Counted from the first letter of the stretch, positions 1-8,915 are shown. The stretch: DNA of 64,000 bases from an uncultured Muribaculaceae bacterium (GCA_944320595.1 CALUIB010000009.1:49730-113729), one strand, 5' to 3'. Notes: a model not told the origin generated them from the letters alone. A program made the numbers and translations.

Positions 1-1351
1 AGTCGCTCATTTTCATATCGACTGTGGCATTGGCATCGGCCTCGCCCGTTATCGAGAAATTGAGTGGCACATTGGTCATTCCGGCTATTATGCCCAGGTC
101 GGTGTAACCATTGAGTGCGGCGGTCACATGAGGGTCGGCAAAAAGATTGGTTGCCTTCCCCGAAAGCTGCAACTTAATGGCCACACCGTTAAGTATCAAG
201 TTATTGAGCGTTACCACGCTCGCATTTGGCTTATTGCCGTAGAGTTCCATTTGTGCATCAAGCGCAAGGCGGTCGATGCGTCCGCGTCCACCTATCATCT
301 GCCAGTAAGAATCGGGTATCACAAGCCGTGCCGACATCGACGGCAACCGGCCTGCCGTAAGCACGTATGGCTCGTTGAGCTTGACATCGACCGAGGCCAT
401 TAGATTGCTGCGCACACGGTTGAACATACGCCTGTACTTTACAGGCAATTGTGGCAGTACCGACGCAAATTGCACCGAATCGACTTTCAAAGCGAAGTCG
501 CCAAGCACAGGGTCGCCCTCCTCTGCAAGCAGCGTCATGCGCCCTTCTATGGGTATGTCGAGCAGCCGAGCCTTCAATTTGGGTATTGAGATGTCCATCA
601 TTTTGCGGTAATTCCATTCTAATGCCGCATTTACGTCAAACGGGAAATCGGCCACAATCGTTTCTCCACCCATACTGCAATCGGCCATTCCAGCCAAAGC
701 CAGGCTGTAAGCGTTGCGCCCGGTAGCGACAATCGATGCCGTGTCGAGCAGCACTTGTGCCGATATGCCGTCAACAGCCGAATAATACGACAACCGTGTT
801 TGCCCCTTCAGCAAAATCTGCTTGCAGCGTATCCACGGCAGTTCCATCACGGTGGTGTCGGCCACGGCGGTGTCGCTGTTTTCTTCCATTGGCACAATGG
901 CATAATTGCTTGCCGTGGGCGACAGTTCTACCACATTGGCGTTTAAGTCGGTAACTGACAAATCCTTCACGTCTATTCTACCAATCATAGCCTCGGCAAG
1001 GTTCATGGCTAAGTGTAACTTGCTTAGCGACAACAAGTGAGAGGCATTAGTAGGCATTGCTGTTGAATCGGCATCCGTCGGCATGGAATCGAGGCTGGCC
1101 GATAACACAGTGAGGCTGTCGATGTCAACGTGCAGCATCGGGAAAGTGGAGTAGGCAGTCAATTCCAGCCGTCCTATGTGCACCCGAGCATCAAGGTACT
1201 TGTTTGCTGCCTGCTCGGCATAGCGTGTGAGGTTCTCGGGCGACACAAGCCACACTGCAGCCCACAAGGCAAGCGCAAGCAGCACGGCAAGCGACCCCAC
1301 CGTCCATGCAAGCACTTTCAATGTCTTTATGATAATTCTTTTGGTTTTCAT
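1..1351 (-). CDS. AsmA-like membrane protein, 3' end outside window
   Basis: An open frame of 450 codons runs without a stop from an ATG at 1351 to the window edge, so the C-terminus is missing. Residues about 12-34 are a single hydrophobic membrane segment after a Lys/Arg-rich start. The text that follows (SPENLTRYAEQAANKYL, then HIGRLELTAYSTFPMLHV) is the usual opening of Bacteroidota AsmA-like proteins, with long beta-rich stretches after it. AsmA relatives are anchored in the inner membrane, project into the periplasm and belong to the group of proteins proposed to bridge the envelope for lipid transfer; the role here is inferred only from family likeness. The gene lies 21 bases downstream of the M15-like lipoprotein gene on the same strand, so the two are probably co-transcribed. 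All other frames in this stretch are shadows. Confidence 0.8.
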   Translation of the reverse strand, partial: MKTKRIIIKTLKVLAWTVGSLAVLLALALWAAVWLVSPENLTRYAEQAANKYLDARVHIGRLELTAYSTFPMLHVDIDSLTVLSASLDSMPTDADSTAMPTNASHLLSLSKLHLAMNLAEAMIGRIDVKDLSVTDLNANVVELSPTASNYAIVPMEENSDTAVADTTVMELPWIRCKQILLKGQTRLSYYSAVDGISAQVLLDTASIVATGRNAYSLALAGMADCSMGGETIVADFPFDVNAALEWNYRKMMDISIPKLKARLLDIPIEGRMTLLAEEGDPVLGDFALKVDSVQFASVLPQLPVKYRRMFNRVRSNLMASVDVKLNEPYVLTAGRLPSMSARLVIPDSYWQMIGGRGRIDRLALDAQMELYGNKPNASVVTLNNLILNGVAIKLQLSGKATNLFADPHVTAALNGYTDLGIIAGMTNVPLNFSITGEADANATVDMKMSD

Positions 1352-1372
1352 TGCAAATTCCTTCTATATGCA

Positions 1373-2071
1373 TTATCGTGCGGTTATGTGGAAACAACCC
1401 TGCTTAACTTCATATTTCACAAGGCAGCGCCCCTTGTCACGGTAATAATCAAGCACTTCGGCAAGTATGCCGCGCAAGTCTTGTGGTGCTGCCACAAACG
1501 ATGAATCACAGCACACAAATCGAATATAGCTTACATCAAACGTGGTACCGTAACGGTGTGCCGACTCCACAGTAGCATTCACGTTGCCGCCACGGCGCAG
1601 GCGTGCCACTGTGTGGTCGGTGCGCGTCACACTTGTCACCCTTATCTTATACTTCTTCCCTCCGCGGGCAATTACGCTGTCGCTGAACGAGCGGCCTATG
1701 TCGTGCAGCAACCGTGTTGCTTGCGGCACCAAGTATGGCAGCGAATGTGTAAGCTCGTCCACATGGAAATCGTTGCAGGTGCTTATCTTCATTATGGGGG
1801 TGCGCAGGTTGTATGCATCATAGAGCGATGCAATAGGCTTTATGCCAACGCGCCTGGCAACGGCTATATGTTCGGCGTTGAGGTCGTTGAACACACGTGA
1901 GTAGCTGCCTATGGGGCGCACCCTCAGCCGGTGTACAGCCGTGGGGGTGTCGGCCTCTTCAACGCCATTCATCGATTGCAGCCGTGGTTCGGCTTGCTTG
2001 CCGTCGCCTCCGCAGCACATCATTGCCACAAGCATCGCCACAGTGACCGCAATAATTATAAATCGTTTCAT
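1373..2071 (-). CDS. M15-like (DUF5715-type) lipoprotein, putative peptidoglycan peptidase fold
   Basis: 232 residues. The N-terminus is a lipoprotein signal peptide (hydrophobic 4-18, Cys19/Cys20, followed by Gly-Gly-Asp). Residues 170-179 read SAHRYGTTFD, which fits the SxHxxGxxxD zinc-binding motif of M15/VanY-type D-Ala-D-Ala peptidases (His172 and Asp179, spacing seven). A second cluster near the end, YEVKQGCFHI (Glu221, His228), could supply the remaining catalytic and metal ligands, although the E-to-H spacing is longer than the ExxH of VanX. The middle segment (PIGSYSRVFNDLNAEHI) resembles what I recall of DUF5715 proteins of Bacteroidota. I infer a periplasmic peptidase or peptidoglycan-binding role. 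It sits between the SIMPL and AsmA genes on the same strand. Confidence 0.72.
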   Translation of the reverse strand: MKRFIIIAVTVAMLVAMMCCGGDGKQAEPRLQSMNGVEEADTPTAVHRLRVRPIGSYSRVFNDLNAEHIAVARRVGIKPIASLYDAYNLRTPIMKISTCNDFHVDELTHSLPYLVPQATRLLHDIGRSFSDSVIARGGKKYKIRVTSVTRTDHTVARLRRGGNVNATVESAHRYGTTFDVSYIRFVCCDSSFVAAPQDLRGILAEVLDYYRDKGRCLVKYEVKQGCFHITAR

Positions 2072-2213
2072 CTACTATTCCTTTTGTTATAATCAGAGCA
2101 AAGGTAATAATAAGGCAGGTTAAATAAAAGCTAAAAATCGCAGCACACGAAATAAGCCTAATTAGGCTTGTTGGACTAATCAGGCTTATCAGGCTAATAA
2201 ACTAATTTATGCA
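2072..2213. repeat. Short-word AT-rich intergenic repeat with 16-bp palindrome
   Basis: This 142-base gap between two minus-strand genes contains a perfect 16-base palindrome, AAGCCTAATTAGGCTT, at 2154-2169. Variants of the same words follow (ACTAATCAGGCTTATCAGGCTAATAAACTAA). Similar CTAATTAG and AATTAGTC words occur at 8657-8755 and 23366-23425. The palindrome could fold in RNA, but there is no clear T-run, so I call it a repeat rather than a terminator. Confidence 0.5.
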
Positions 2214-2921
2214 TCAATCTTTCAGCGAATAGGTGATTGTGGAGACCACGCGGATTTTCTTGATGTGCGGCGAATTGTTGTCGCGGTCGGAAATGGTGAA
2301 TTGCCCTTGAGTGGCGGTTATTATCTTGCCAAGGTCGCTATTGCAGTTCTCGGCGAATTGCTGCGCCGTGGATTGTGCGTTGGCTATCGCCTCCTTCATC
2401 ATTTCGGGCTTGATTTCATTGAACCCTGTATATTCATATTCTATGGGGTTTTCATAACCGCCGTCTATGATGGCCACACCCTGCTTTAGCAGTTCTCCCT
2501 GCCGGGAAATTATGCTGCGAATTTTGTCAACCTCGCTTGATGTCACGGTTATCACCGATGTAATGTTATAGCGGTTCGTCGCACGCTCGTTGGAATACAG
2601 GTTGGCATTCTTGTCTTGCACCACTGGCGGATTGACCGATATGTCGCTGTCGGGCACGCCGTTTTCTTTAAGGAACGCCTTTATTTTGCTTGTGGTGGAA
2701 TTAATTCTATTATATAACTGCGGCAAGTCGTTGCCAAGCTCCACCGACACTATCGGCCAAGTCACTTTGTCGGCGGCCACCTCGCGCTCGGCAAGCCCCT
2801 TGGCTGTGACGCGGCGATCCTTGTTGGTGAAATTGTCGATGCCTGCTTTCAAGCAGAAACCCATCACCACTATTGCAATGGCAATAAGGAACGCTTCGGG
2901 GATACGGTTAGTCTTTTCCAT
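2214..2921 (-). CDS. SIMPL domain (DUF541) membrane-anchored protein
   Basis: 235 residues. A short cytoplasmic start (MEKTNRIPEA) is followed by one membrane segment at about 9-27, then a periplasmic domain. The domain has the features of SIMPL/DUF541 proteins: an early RRVTAKGLAEREVAAD segment, a central helix with KIKAFLKENGVPDSDI, and a C-terminal alpha/beta half (MMKEAIANAQSTAQQFAE ... TITYSL). Length and layout are normal for the family. SIMPL proteins are widespread envelope proteins, some linked to stress resistance or outer-membrane channel assembly; no precise biochemical function can be given. It is followed by the M15-like gene on the same strand after a repeat-containing gap, so co-transcription is possible but not certain. 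Confidence 0.88.
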   Translation of the reverse strand: MEKTNRIPEAFLIAIAIVVMGFCLKAGIDNFTNKDRRVTAKGLAEREVAADKVTWPIVSVELGNDLPQLYNRINSTTSKIKAFLKENGVPDSDISVNPPVVQDKNANLYSNERATNRYNITSVITVTSSEVDKIRSIISRQGELLKQGVAIIDGGYENPIEYEYTGFNEIKPEMMKEAIANAQSTAQQFAENCNSDLGKIITATQGQFTISDRDNNSPHIKKIRVVSTITYSLKD

Positions 2922-2995
2922 GATTATTATTTTTAATTGTGATTTTCTGTTTTGATATATTATCCAGCCAAAGGTTTAATGGCTGCCGCAATATT

Positions 2996-3826
2996 TTAAA
3001 CTTTTTTATTCCTAATGTTGCTGCGGTAAGTTGATGGCGACACGCCCAGCCGTTTCTGCACATATCGGCTGAAATAAGACAACGATGAAAAATTAAGCCG
3101 TTCGGCAATCCCGGCCAATGGCAATTCCTTGCAGGCAAGCAGTCGAGTAATCTCCTGCATCGTGAATCGGTCTATCCAGTAGGTTGCCGGGCGGCCACAC
3201 GTGTAGCGGCACACCTCCGACAGGTAATGTGGCGTGATGCACAAGCGCGACGCATAATAGGCTAGGTCGCGGTGTTCACGGTATTCGCCGTCATAAAGCA
3301 TCCCAACGAATCGGCGCAGCAATTCCATTGCCCGTTCTGGAGCTTGGGTCAATGCCTCATTTTTGCGGGCATGAATATCATACAGGTCGAGTATATGGGC
3401 CGTAAGCAAGCTGCCAAGCATCTCGTTGCGGAACAAGTGGCCATGCTCGTCCACTCGTTCACGCAGCCTCGTCATGTCGCCACGGCACCGCTCATAATCA
3501 TGACGGGAAAGCCTCATGACCGGATTTTGCAGTAGCGACAAGTGGCCTATAATGCCATAGTTGCTGCGAATGGCCAACGATGCGACAAACGCCTCGGAAA
3601 GGCGCATGACGATTGCATCGAAGTCGCCCGACTGTGAAAATGCCGATGCAAGCGACGCATTGGGCATAATCACATAGTCGTGGGGCATAATGTTGTATCT
3701 TACTTCTTGAAAAGCGAAACTCATGCTCCCGGCAGTGCACAGCAGGTGTAGCACGTCACCATCGCGCCCTCCCTGTAGGTCGGCAGCACATGTGCTGTCA
3801 AGAAACTCTATTCCGCAGTCGTCCAT
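2996..3826 (-). CDS. AraC family transcriptional regulator
   Basis: 276 residues. The C-terminal 100 residues hold the double helix-turn-helix DNA-binding domain of the AraC/XylS family: LAYYASRLCITPHYLSEVCR for the first helix pair, and IAERLNFSSLSYFSRYVQKR followed by LGVSPSTYR for the second and the signature end. The N-terminal part (about 1-160) looks like a cupin-type ligand-binding domain (HDYVIMPNASLASAFSQSG). The start at 3826 opens directly into this domain. It is divergent from two aldo/keto reductase genes across a 289-base gap, and I infer that it controls them in response to a small molecule. The ligand is unknown. AraC regulators of this short type are common next to oxidoreductases. 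Confidence 0.92.
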   Translation of the reverse strand: MDDCGIEFLDSTCAADLQGGRDGDVLHLLCTAGSMSFAFQEVRYNIMPHDYVIMPNASLASAFSQSGDFDAIVMRLSEAFVASLAIRSNYGIIGHLSLLQNPVMRLSRHDYERCRGDMTRLRERVDEHGHLFRNEMLGSLLTAHILDLYDIHARKNEALTQAPERAMELLRRFVGMLYDGEYREHRDLAYYASRLCITPHYLSEVCRYTCGRPATYWIDRFTMQEITRLLACKELPLAGIAERLNFSSLSYFSRYVQKRLGVSPSTYRSNIRNKKV

Positions 3827-4115
3827 TTCAAGGAGTCACAGAATAGAGACACTTTCTTTTTTCGTCTATTTTAATTCCTTTCTTTAGATTGAAAATATTT
3901 TTTATAATCATTGCAGCACGCTTAGTTTCTTGTTTAGGTGTTTTTTGTGTCTTTTTTTGGAATTTTGCAAAGTTAACTAATTAATCAACACAATGCAGGT
4001 TTAGGATAGGGTATTTTTCCACGAAAAGTGAAAATTTCACGCTCATTGGTGCAACTATGGTATAGCTCGCGGCATATAACTTTGCATCAGGAATTTAAAA
4101 TTAAACTTTGGCATT
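3827..4115. promoter_or_regulatory. Divergent control region with candidate operator and -7 box
   Basis: This gap separates the AraC gene (minus) from the aldo/keto reductase pair (plus). A 13-base perfect odd palindrome GTGAAAATTTCAC sits at 4028-4040. A Bacteroidota-type -7 box TAACTTTG (TAnnTTTG) is at 4077-4084, with TTGG at 4056-4059 placed reasonably for a -33 element. The palindrome lies just upstream of the promoter, where an activator would bind. That it is the AraC protein's site is inference. Confidence 0.55.
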
Positions 4116-4964
4116 ATGAAAGAAGTGAGATTAAACAATGGCGTGATGATGCCGGCCATCGGTTTTGGGGTTTTCCAAATACCTGCGCATGAAACAGAAC
4201 GAGCTGTCACCGACGCGCTCGAAGTGGGCTACCGAATGATTGACACAGCAGCATCGTATTTCAATGAGCAGCAAGTGGGCGATGCCATACGCCACAGCGG
4301 ACTGAAACGTGAAGACCTGTTTATAACCACAAAGCTATGGGTGCAAGATTATGAATACGAAGATGCGCTACGAGCTTTCGACAAGTCGATGCGCCTGCTT
4401 GGGCTTGACTATCTCGACTTGTGGTTACTGCACAAGCCTTACGGGAACTATTACGCCGCATGGCGTGCTGCCGAACGGTTATACCGTGAAGGACGCATAC
4501 GTGCTATAGGCGTGACAAGTTTTTCAAGCGAACGCCTTCAAGACCTGTTCTTGCACAATGAGGTTAAACCTATGGTCAACCAACTTGAAACTCACCCGTT
4601 TTTTCAGCAAAAAGCTGCTAATATATTCCTGCAACAGGAAGGAATACAACATCAGGCATGGGCACCGTTTGCCGAGGGCAAGAATGACATTTGGAACAAC
4701 CCGTTGCTGAAGACCATCGCCGAACGGCACGGAAAGACCGTGGCAGGCGTGGTGCTGCGCTGGCTCAACCAGCGCAACGTGGTGGTAATTCCCAAAAGTG
4801 TGCACCGTGAGCGTATGGCCGAAAACCTTAACATATTTGACTTTTCGCTTACCGACGAAGAAATGGCTGCCATAGCCCGATTAGACACTGGGCGCAGTCC
4901 CATATACGACGATATGGATTTGGCCACTGTGAAAGGAATAGGAACTTATAAAATACACGATTGA
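4116..4964 (+). CDS. Aldo/keto reductase (2,5-diketogluconate reductase-like)
   Basis: 282 residues; an NADPH-dependent carbonyl reductase of the AKR superfamily with a TIM-barrel fold. The start MKEVRLNNGVMMPAIGFG is typical. The catalytic tetrad is intact: Asp43 and Tyr48 (DTAASYFNE), Lys73 (TTKLW) and His106 (LLHKPYG). The C-terminal cofactor segment IPKSVHRERMAENL matches the IPKSxxxxRxxxN consensus. It is closest in style to the AKR5/YqhE-type reductases that act on small aldehydes and ketosugars, but the substrate cannot be fixed from sequence. Only one base separates its stop from the next gene, a paralogue, so the two form an operon. A TAnnTTTG promoter lies 32 bases upstream and an AraC regulator is divergent. 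Confidence 0.93.
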   Translation: MKEVRLNNGVMMPAIGFGVFQIPAHETERAVTDALEVGYRMIDTAASYFNEQQVGDAIRHSGLKREDLFITTKLWVQDYEYEDALRAFDKSMRLLGLDYLDLWLLHKPYGNYYAAWRAAERLYREGRIRAIGVTSFSSERLQDLFLHNEVKPMVNQLETHPFFQQKAANIFLQQEGIQHQAWAPFAEGKNDIWNNPLLKTIAERHGKTVAGVVLRWLNQRNVVVIPKSVHRERMAENLNIFDFSLTDEEMAAIARLDTGRSPIYDDMDLATVKGIGTYKIHD

Positions 4965-4965
4965 C

Positions 4966-5832
4966 ATGAAAACAGTAACACTTAACAATGGCATAGTAAT
5001 GCCTATCATGGGGTATGGCGTGTGGCAAATTTCACCCGAAGACTGCGAGCGGCTCGTGTCTGCTGCATTGAACGCCGGTTACCGCTCCATCGACACTGCG
5101 CAGGCATATTACAATGAAGAGGCCGTGGGAGCAGCAATAAGCAAGAGCGATATTCCTCGCCACGAATTGTTCATCACCACAAAGGTGTGGATAACAAATG
5201 CGGGAGAGGAACGTGCAGCCCGTAGCATCGATGAATCGCTGAGCAAGCTGCGTACCGACTACATCGACCTGCTACTCGTGCACCAGCCATTTGGCGACTA
5301 CTATGGCACATACCGGGCAATGGAACAAGCCTGCAAAGTCGGGAAAGTGCGAGCCATCGGGCTTAGCAATTTCTATGATGCCCGTTTCGTGGACTTGGCC
5401 GAGAATATGGAGGTGAAACCTGCCGTAGTGCAACTTGAAACGCACGTTTTCTCGCAACAAGTGAAAATGCGCCAGCTTGCAGCGGAATATGGTACACGGG
5501 TGATGGCATGGAGTCCTCTTGCCCGTGGCATGAATGGGTTGTTTGACAACGAAATGCTCAAGACCATAGCCCGCAGGCATGGCAAGGATATTGTGCAGGT
5601 GTGCTTGAAATTTCTCACGGGCGAGGGTATAATCGTCATTCCGCAATCAACTCGCCCCGAACGCATGGCAAGCAATATGGCAATCGACGACTTTGAGCTT
5701 ACTGGCGAGGAGCGTGATGCCATTCGCAGTCTCGATACCGGGCATCCTCTTGCTGCCGACTTCAACGACCCCGAACTGGCCAAATACCTGTTGAACTATG
5801 ACAAACAGTTCAACCCAGCCAACAGTCAATAA
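4966..5832 (+). CDS. Aldo/keto reductase, paralogue of the upstream gene
   Basis: 288 residues, clearly related along its whole length to the preceding reductase and probably derived from it by tandem duplication. The tetrad is conserved at identical numbering: Asp43, Tyr48 (DTAQAYYNE), Lys73 (TTKVW) and His106 (LVHQPFG). The cofactor motif is IPQSTRPERMASNM, with Gln in place of the usual Lys in IPKS, a change that could alter NADPH phosphate contact (inference). The two copies differ in the substrate-loop regions, which suggests different substrates. It ends 15 bases before a bidirectional terminator hairpin shared with the convergent WG-repeat gene. Confidence 0.93.
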   Translation: MKTVTLNNGIVMPIMGYGVWQISPEDCERLVSAALNAGYRSIDTAQAYYNEEAVGAAISKSDIPRHELFITTKVWITNAGEERAARSIDESLSKLRTDYIDLLLVHQPFGDYYGTYRAMEQACKVGKVRAIGLSNFYDARFVDLAENMEVKPAVVQLETHVFSQQVKMRQLAAEYGTRVMAWSPLARGMNGLFDNEMLKTIARRHGKDIVQVCLKFLTGEGIIVIPQSTRPERMASNMAIDDFELTGEERDAIRSLDTGHPLAADFNDPELAKYLLNYDKQFNPANSQ

Positions 5833-5847
5833 CCAAGCCGCCACCCA

Positions 5848-5887
5848 AAACGGGCTGCACCATGCGAAACTGTGGTGCTGCCCGTTT
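5848..5887. terminator. Bidirectional terminator hairpin between convergent genes
   Basis: AAACGGGC-t-GCACCA (5848-5862) pairs with TGGTGC-t-GCCCGTTT (5873-5887) around a ten-base loop. The A-run on one side and T-run on the other allow termination in both directions. It lies between the ends of the reductase operon (5832) and the WG-repeat gene (5901). Confidence 0.75.
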
Positions 5888-5900
5888 CCTGTATATTTTA

Positions 5901-7334
5901 TCATTCAGCAGCCGCTACATCGAGGAATACATATTCCCCCTTCAGATACACCAAGTAGCGTCCATCTTCCTGAAATCCTTCTACGTTGTCATATATGAAC
6001 GGCACTACTTCTTTGCCTTTATTGTCGATGCAGCCCCAATGCCTGCCCTGCGAGGCTGCGGCTATGCCCCTTACAAACGGCCCGATGTAATCGCATTTAA
6101 ACGGCATGACCACATTGCCCGACCTATCGACAAGACCCCATTTGCCATTGTTTGACTTTGCTGGGGCAATGTTGCCATAGAACTGGCTGATGTCGTCATA
6201 AATCACCGATACTATTGCCTTGTTATCCTTACCTATATAGCCATGCTTGCCTCTCATGCTCACATGGGCCATGCCGTCGGAAAAATCATACACGAAATCA
6301 TACTTGAATGGTATGACCACTCGGCCCACCGTGTCAACGAAACCCCATTTCCCGTTCATGCTCATGGCTGCAAGGCCGTCGGAAAATCGGCATCTGCTGC
6401 CATTGTAAATCAATGGCACCGTTTCTTCGCCGGTTTTGTTGATAAAGCCCATTTTCCCATTTAAGCCCACCGATGCCAGTCCGCCTTCAAACGATTTTAC
6501 GTTGTCATATTTCACGGGTACCACCTCTTTGCCCGTAGTCCTATCGACAAATCCCCATTTGCCTTCGGCCTTGACGGCGGCCATGCCTTCAGCGAAAGGA
6601 TAAACCTCGGCATATTTTAGCGGAACTACCACATTGCCTACGGTATCGATGTATCCCCACTTGCTATCACTGCACACTTGTGCCACTCCACACGTGAATG
6701 TGCTCTTTTCGACATAACCAATATTGTCATACGTTAGAGGTATGGCCAGTCGCCCGCGAGTGTCGTAGAATCCCCATTTGCCATTTAAGCTCACGGCACC
6801 TCTTCCTTCGCTGAAGGCCACTATGTTGTCATAATCGATAGGAATGACAAGTTTGCCTTGCCTGTCAACAAATCCCCATTTTTCATTTGACTTTACGGCT
6901 CCCATGCCGTAGCTGAACGAATCAACATCGTCATAAATCGGTGGCACCACTTCATTGCCGCGCTTGTCGATAAATCCCCATTTCACGCCTGTACACACAG
7001 CCGTCATTCCCTCACAGGTGAACCGCGCATCGTCATATTTCAGCGGCACTATGAAATTCCCGGCTGTGTCTATCAGCCCGCATTTGCCTCCGCATATCAC
7101 CGATACGCCTTCGTTGAATCCCCAAATTTCATATTTTTTCCTTAACTCGCGCAATATACTGTCGCTGCGCAACGAATCATTTTGCAACACTGCAACGGTG
7201 TTCCGGGCTGTAGTATCGGCAACTTCGGCACTCTCGCCCTCGTCAGAAACCTGTTTCTTGGCATTATTGCAGCCTGCAAGCAGCAGCATTGCAGCCATGC
7301 CGACTAATAGCCTTTTCACATTAACAATATTCAT
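5901..7334 (-). CDS. WG (KWG) repeat lipoprotein
   Basis: 477 residues. A lipoprotein signal peptide (AAMLLLAGC, lipid Cys at about 22) is followed by a linker and then about eleven repeats of a 35-45 residue unit of the WG/KWG type, e.g. KWGFIDKRGNEVVPPIYDDV and KWGFVDRQGKLVIPIDYDNI. Repeats one (CGLID) and seven (KMGFI) depart from the core motif. WG repeats are thought to form beta-propeller-like or beta-solenoid surfaces for binding; no enzyme motif is visible. The protein is presumably tethered in the periplasm or on the outer membrane. It is monocistronic, convergent with the reductases. The repeats are divergent at DNA level, so recent expansion is not apparent. Confidence 0.9.
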   Translation of the reverse strand: MNIVNVKRLLVGMAAMLLLAGCNNAKKQVSDEGESAEVADTTARNTVAVLQNDSLRSDSILRELRKKYEIWGFNEGVSVICGGKCGLIDTAGNFIVPLKYDDARFTCEGMTAVCTGVKWGFIDKRGNEVVPPIYDDVDSFSYGMGAVKSNEKWGFVDRQGKLVIPIDYDNIVAFSEGRGAVSLNGKWGFYDTRGRLAIPLTYDNIGYVEKSTFTCGVAQVCSDSKWGYIDTVGNVVVPLKYAEVYPFAEGMAAVKAEGKWGFVDRTTGKEVVPVKYDNVKSFEGGLASVGLNGKMGFINKTGEETVPLIYNGSRCRFSDGLAAMSMNGKWGFVDTVGRVVIPFKYDFVYDFSDGMAHVSMRGKHGYIGKDNKAIVSVIYDDISQFYGNIAPAKSNNGKWGLVDRSGNVVMPFKCDYIGPFVRGIAAASQGRHWGCIDNKGKEVVPFIYDNVEGFQEDGRYLVYLKGEYVFLDVAAAE

Positions 7335-7507
7335 AACACCTACTGTTATTCATAATTAGTAAAGCACTGCAAAATTGCCTATTTTTTGCGACATATAAAA
7401 GACCAAATTGCCACATTTCCCCGATAATACGAAACTGCCACGAAGATTAAACTTGAATATCCCGGCAAATTGTTGTAATTTTACATATTGAAAAACATGA
7501 GACTACT

Positions 7508-8656
7508 ATGGACCAAGAGACTAAACAAAATACCTCGAAGGTATATTTCACTACATTCCGCTGCCGGCCCGACGAAGGTCCGGTTAACAAGCTTAAACGG
7601 CTCGTCAAGGCTGCCGGAATAGGCGACATCGACATGGACGGGAAGTTTGTGGCAATAAAGATGCACTTCGGTGAACTCGGCAACATGGCTTTTCTGCGCC
7701 CCAATTACGCACGTGCCGTGGCCGACATGGTTAAGAGCCTCGGCGGCAAGCCGTTCCTTACCGACTGCAATACTCTTTACCCTGGCAGCCGCAAGAATGC
7801 CATCGAGCACTTGTATTGCGCATGGGAAAACGGTTTCACGCCGCTCACTGTGGGGTGTCCGGTGATAATCGGCGACGGGCTGAAGGGTACGGATGACATA
7901 GCTGTGCCTGTAAATGGCGGAGAATATGTGAAGGAAGCCAAGATAGGCCGTGCCGTGATGGATGCCGATGTATTCATCTCGCTCACCCACTTCAAGGGGC
8001 ATGAAATGACTGGCTTTGGTGGAACAATCAAGAACATTGGCATGGGGTGCGGTTCCCGCGCAGGGAAAAAGGAGCAGCACAGCAACGGCAAGCCCATGAT
8101 TGACCCCGACAAGTGCCGTGGCTGTCGCCGCTGCATGCAGGAGTGTGCCAACAACGGACTGCTCTTCGACTCTGAACGCCGCAAAATGACCATAGTAAGC
8201 GAAAATTGCGTTGGCTGCGGGCGATGCGTGGGTGCTTGCAACTTCGATGCCATCAGCTTTGCCAATGACGCAGCCAACAAGGAGCTTAACTGCCGCATGG
8301 CCGAATATACCAAGGCCGTGGTCGATGGCCGTCCGCACTTCCACATTTCCATAGTGATGGATGTGTCGCCCACTTGCGATTGCCATGCTGGCAACGACAC
8401 GCCCATTATCCCCGACGTGGGTATGTTTGCATCGTTCGACCCGTTGGCTCTCGACCAGGCCTGTGTTGATGCTTGCCTGCGTCAGGCTCCGCTACCATGC
8501 AGCCAGCTTACCGACGAAATGGAAAGTGGCCACTTCCACGATCATCACGACCACTTCGACAACACTAATCCCAATGCCGAATACCGCACCTGTCTGGCTC
8601 ATGCCGAGCACATCGGCCTCGGCTCCCGCCACTATGAGCTAATTAAGGTCAATTAG
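7508..8656 (+). CDS. DUF362 ferredoxin-type iron-sulfur protein
   Basis: 382 residues. The N-terminal part (about 10-190) is a DUF362 domain (VYFTTFRCRPDEGPVNKLKR; ISLTHFKGHEMTGFGG). From about residue 200 come two 4Fe-4S binding clusters, CRGCRRCMQEC and CVGCGRCVGAC, as in bacterial 2[4Fe-4S] ferredoxins. The C-terminal part resumes the DUF362 fold and ends in a His-rich stretch (HFHDHHDHFD) that may bind metal. DUF362 proteins are common cytoplasmic proteins in anaerobes, probably in electron transfer, with no settled function. It is monocistronic and no partner oxidoreductase is adjacent. Confidence 0.9.
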   Translation: MDQETKQNTSKVYFTTFRCRPDEGPVNKLKRLVKAAGIGDIDMDGKFVAIKMHFGELGNMAFLRPNYARAVADMVKSLGGKPFLTDCNTLYPGSRKNAIEHLYCAWENGFTPLTVGCPVIIGDGLKGTDDIAVPVNGGEYVKEAKIGRAVMDADVFISLTHFKGHEMTGFGGTIKNIGMGCGSRAGKKEQHSNGKPMIDPDKCRGCRRCMQECANNGLLFDSERRKMTIVSENCVGCGRCVGACNFDAISFANDAANKELNCRMAEYTKAVVDGRPHFHISIVMDVSPTCDCHAGNDTPIIPDVGMFASFDPLALDQACVDACLRQAPLPCSQLTDEMESGHFHDHHDHFDNTNPNAEYRTCLAHAEHIGLGSRHYELIKVN

Positions 8657-8760
8657 GAATTAGGAATTGATAACCAATTGGACTAATTAGTCTAATTAGA
8701 CGTATCAATTACTAACTCCTAATTCTTAATTCCTAATTCATAGATTCCTAATTTTTTGCT
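8657..8760. repeat. AT-rich short-word inverted repeat array
   Basis: Directly after the DUF362 stop, words of the form AATTAGGAATT are repeated. The centre holds two overlapping perfect 12-base palindromes, GACTAATTAGTC (8681-8692) and GTCTAATTAGAC (8690-8701). The right side (TATCAATTACTAACTCCTAA and so on) is the inverse of the left, giving a long imperfect hairpin. The T-run near 8751-8757 could let it act as a terminator. Confidence 0.6.
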
Positions 8761-8790
8761 ACGAGTGTGATATAAATGAGAAAAAATGTT

Positions 8791-8798
8791 TAACTTTG
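8791..8798 (+). promoter_or_regulatory. Candidate -7 box for the DUF4493 operon
   Basis: TAACTTTG fits the Bacteroidota -7 consensus TAnnTTTG and lies about 118 bases before the chosen start of the first gene of the four-gene envelope cluster. No clear TTTG -33 element is seen at ideal spacing. Confidence 0.45.
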
Positions 8799-8915
8799 TG
8801 AACATTATAATGGGTTTTTGCGGCCTCGTCGCACAATAGTTGCGACAGTGAGACGTTATCAATAAGTAAACAAGTGTCTTAACAGGTCATTATGCTTGCA
8901 TTGGATAATAAGGTT

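Noticed and set aside
128..954. Several small frames at the start of the window
   Set aside because: They overlap the truncated AsmA-like gene on the minus strand, which is open from 1351 to the edge and explains the region.
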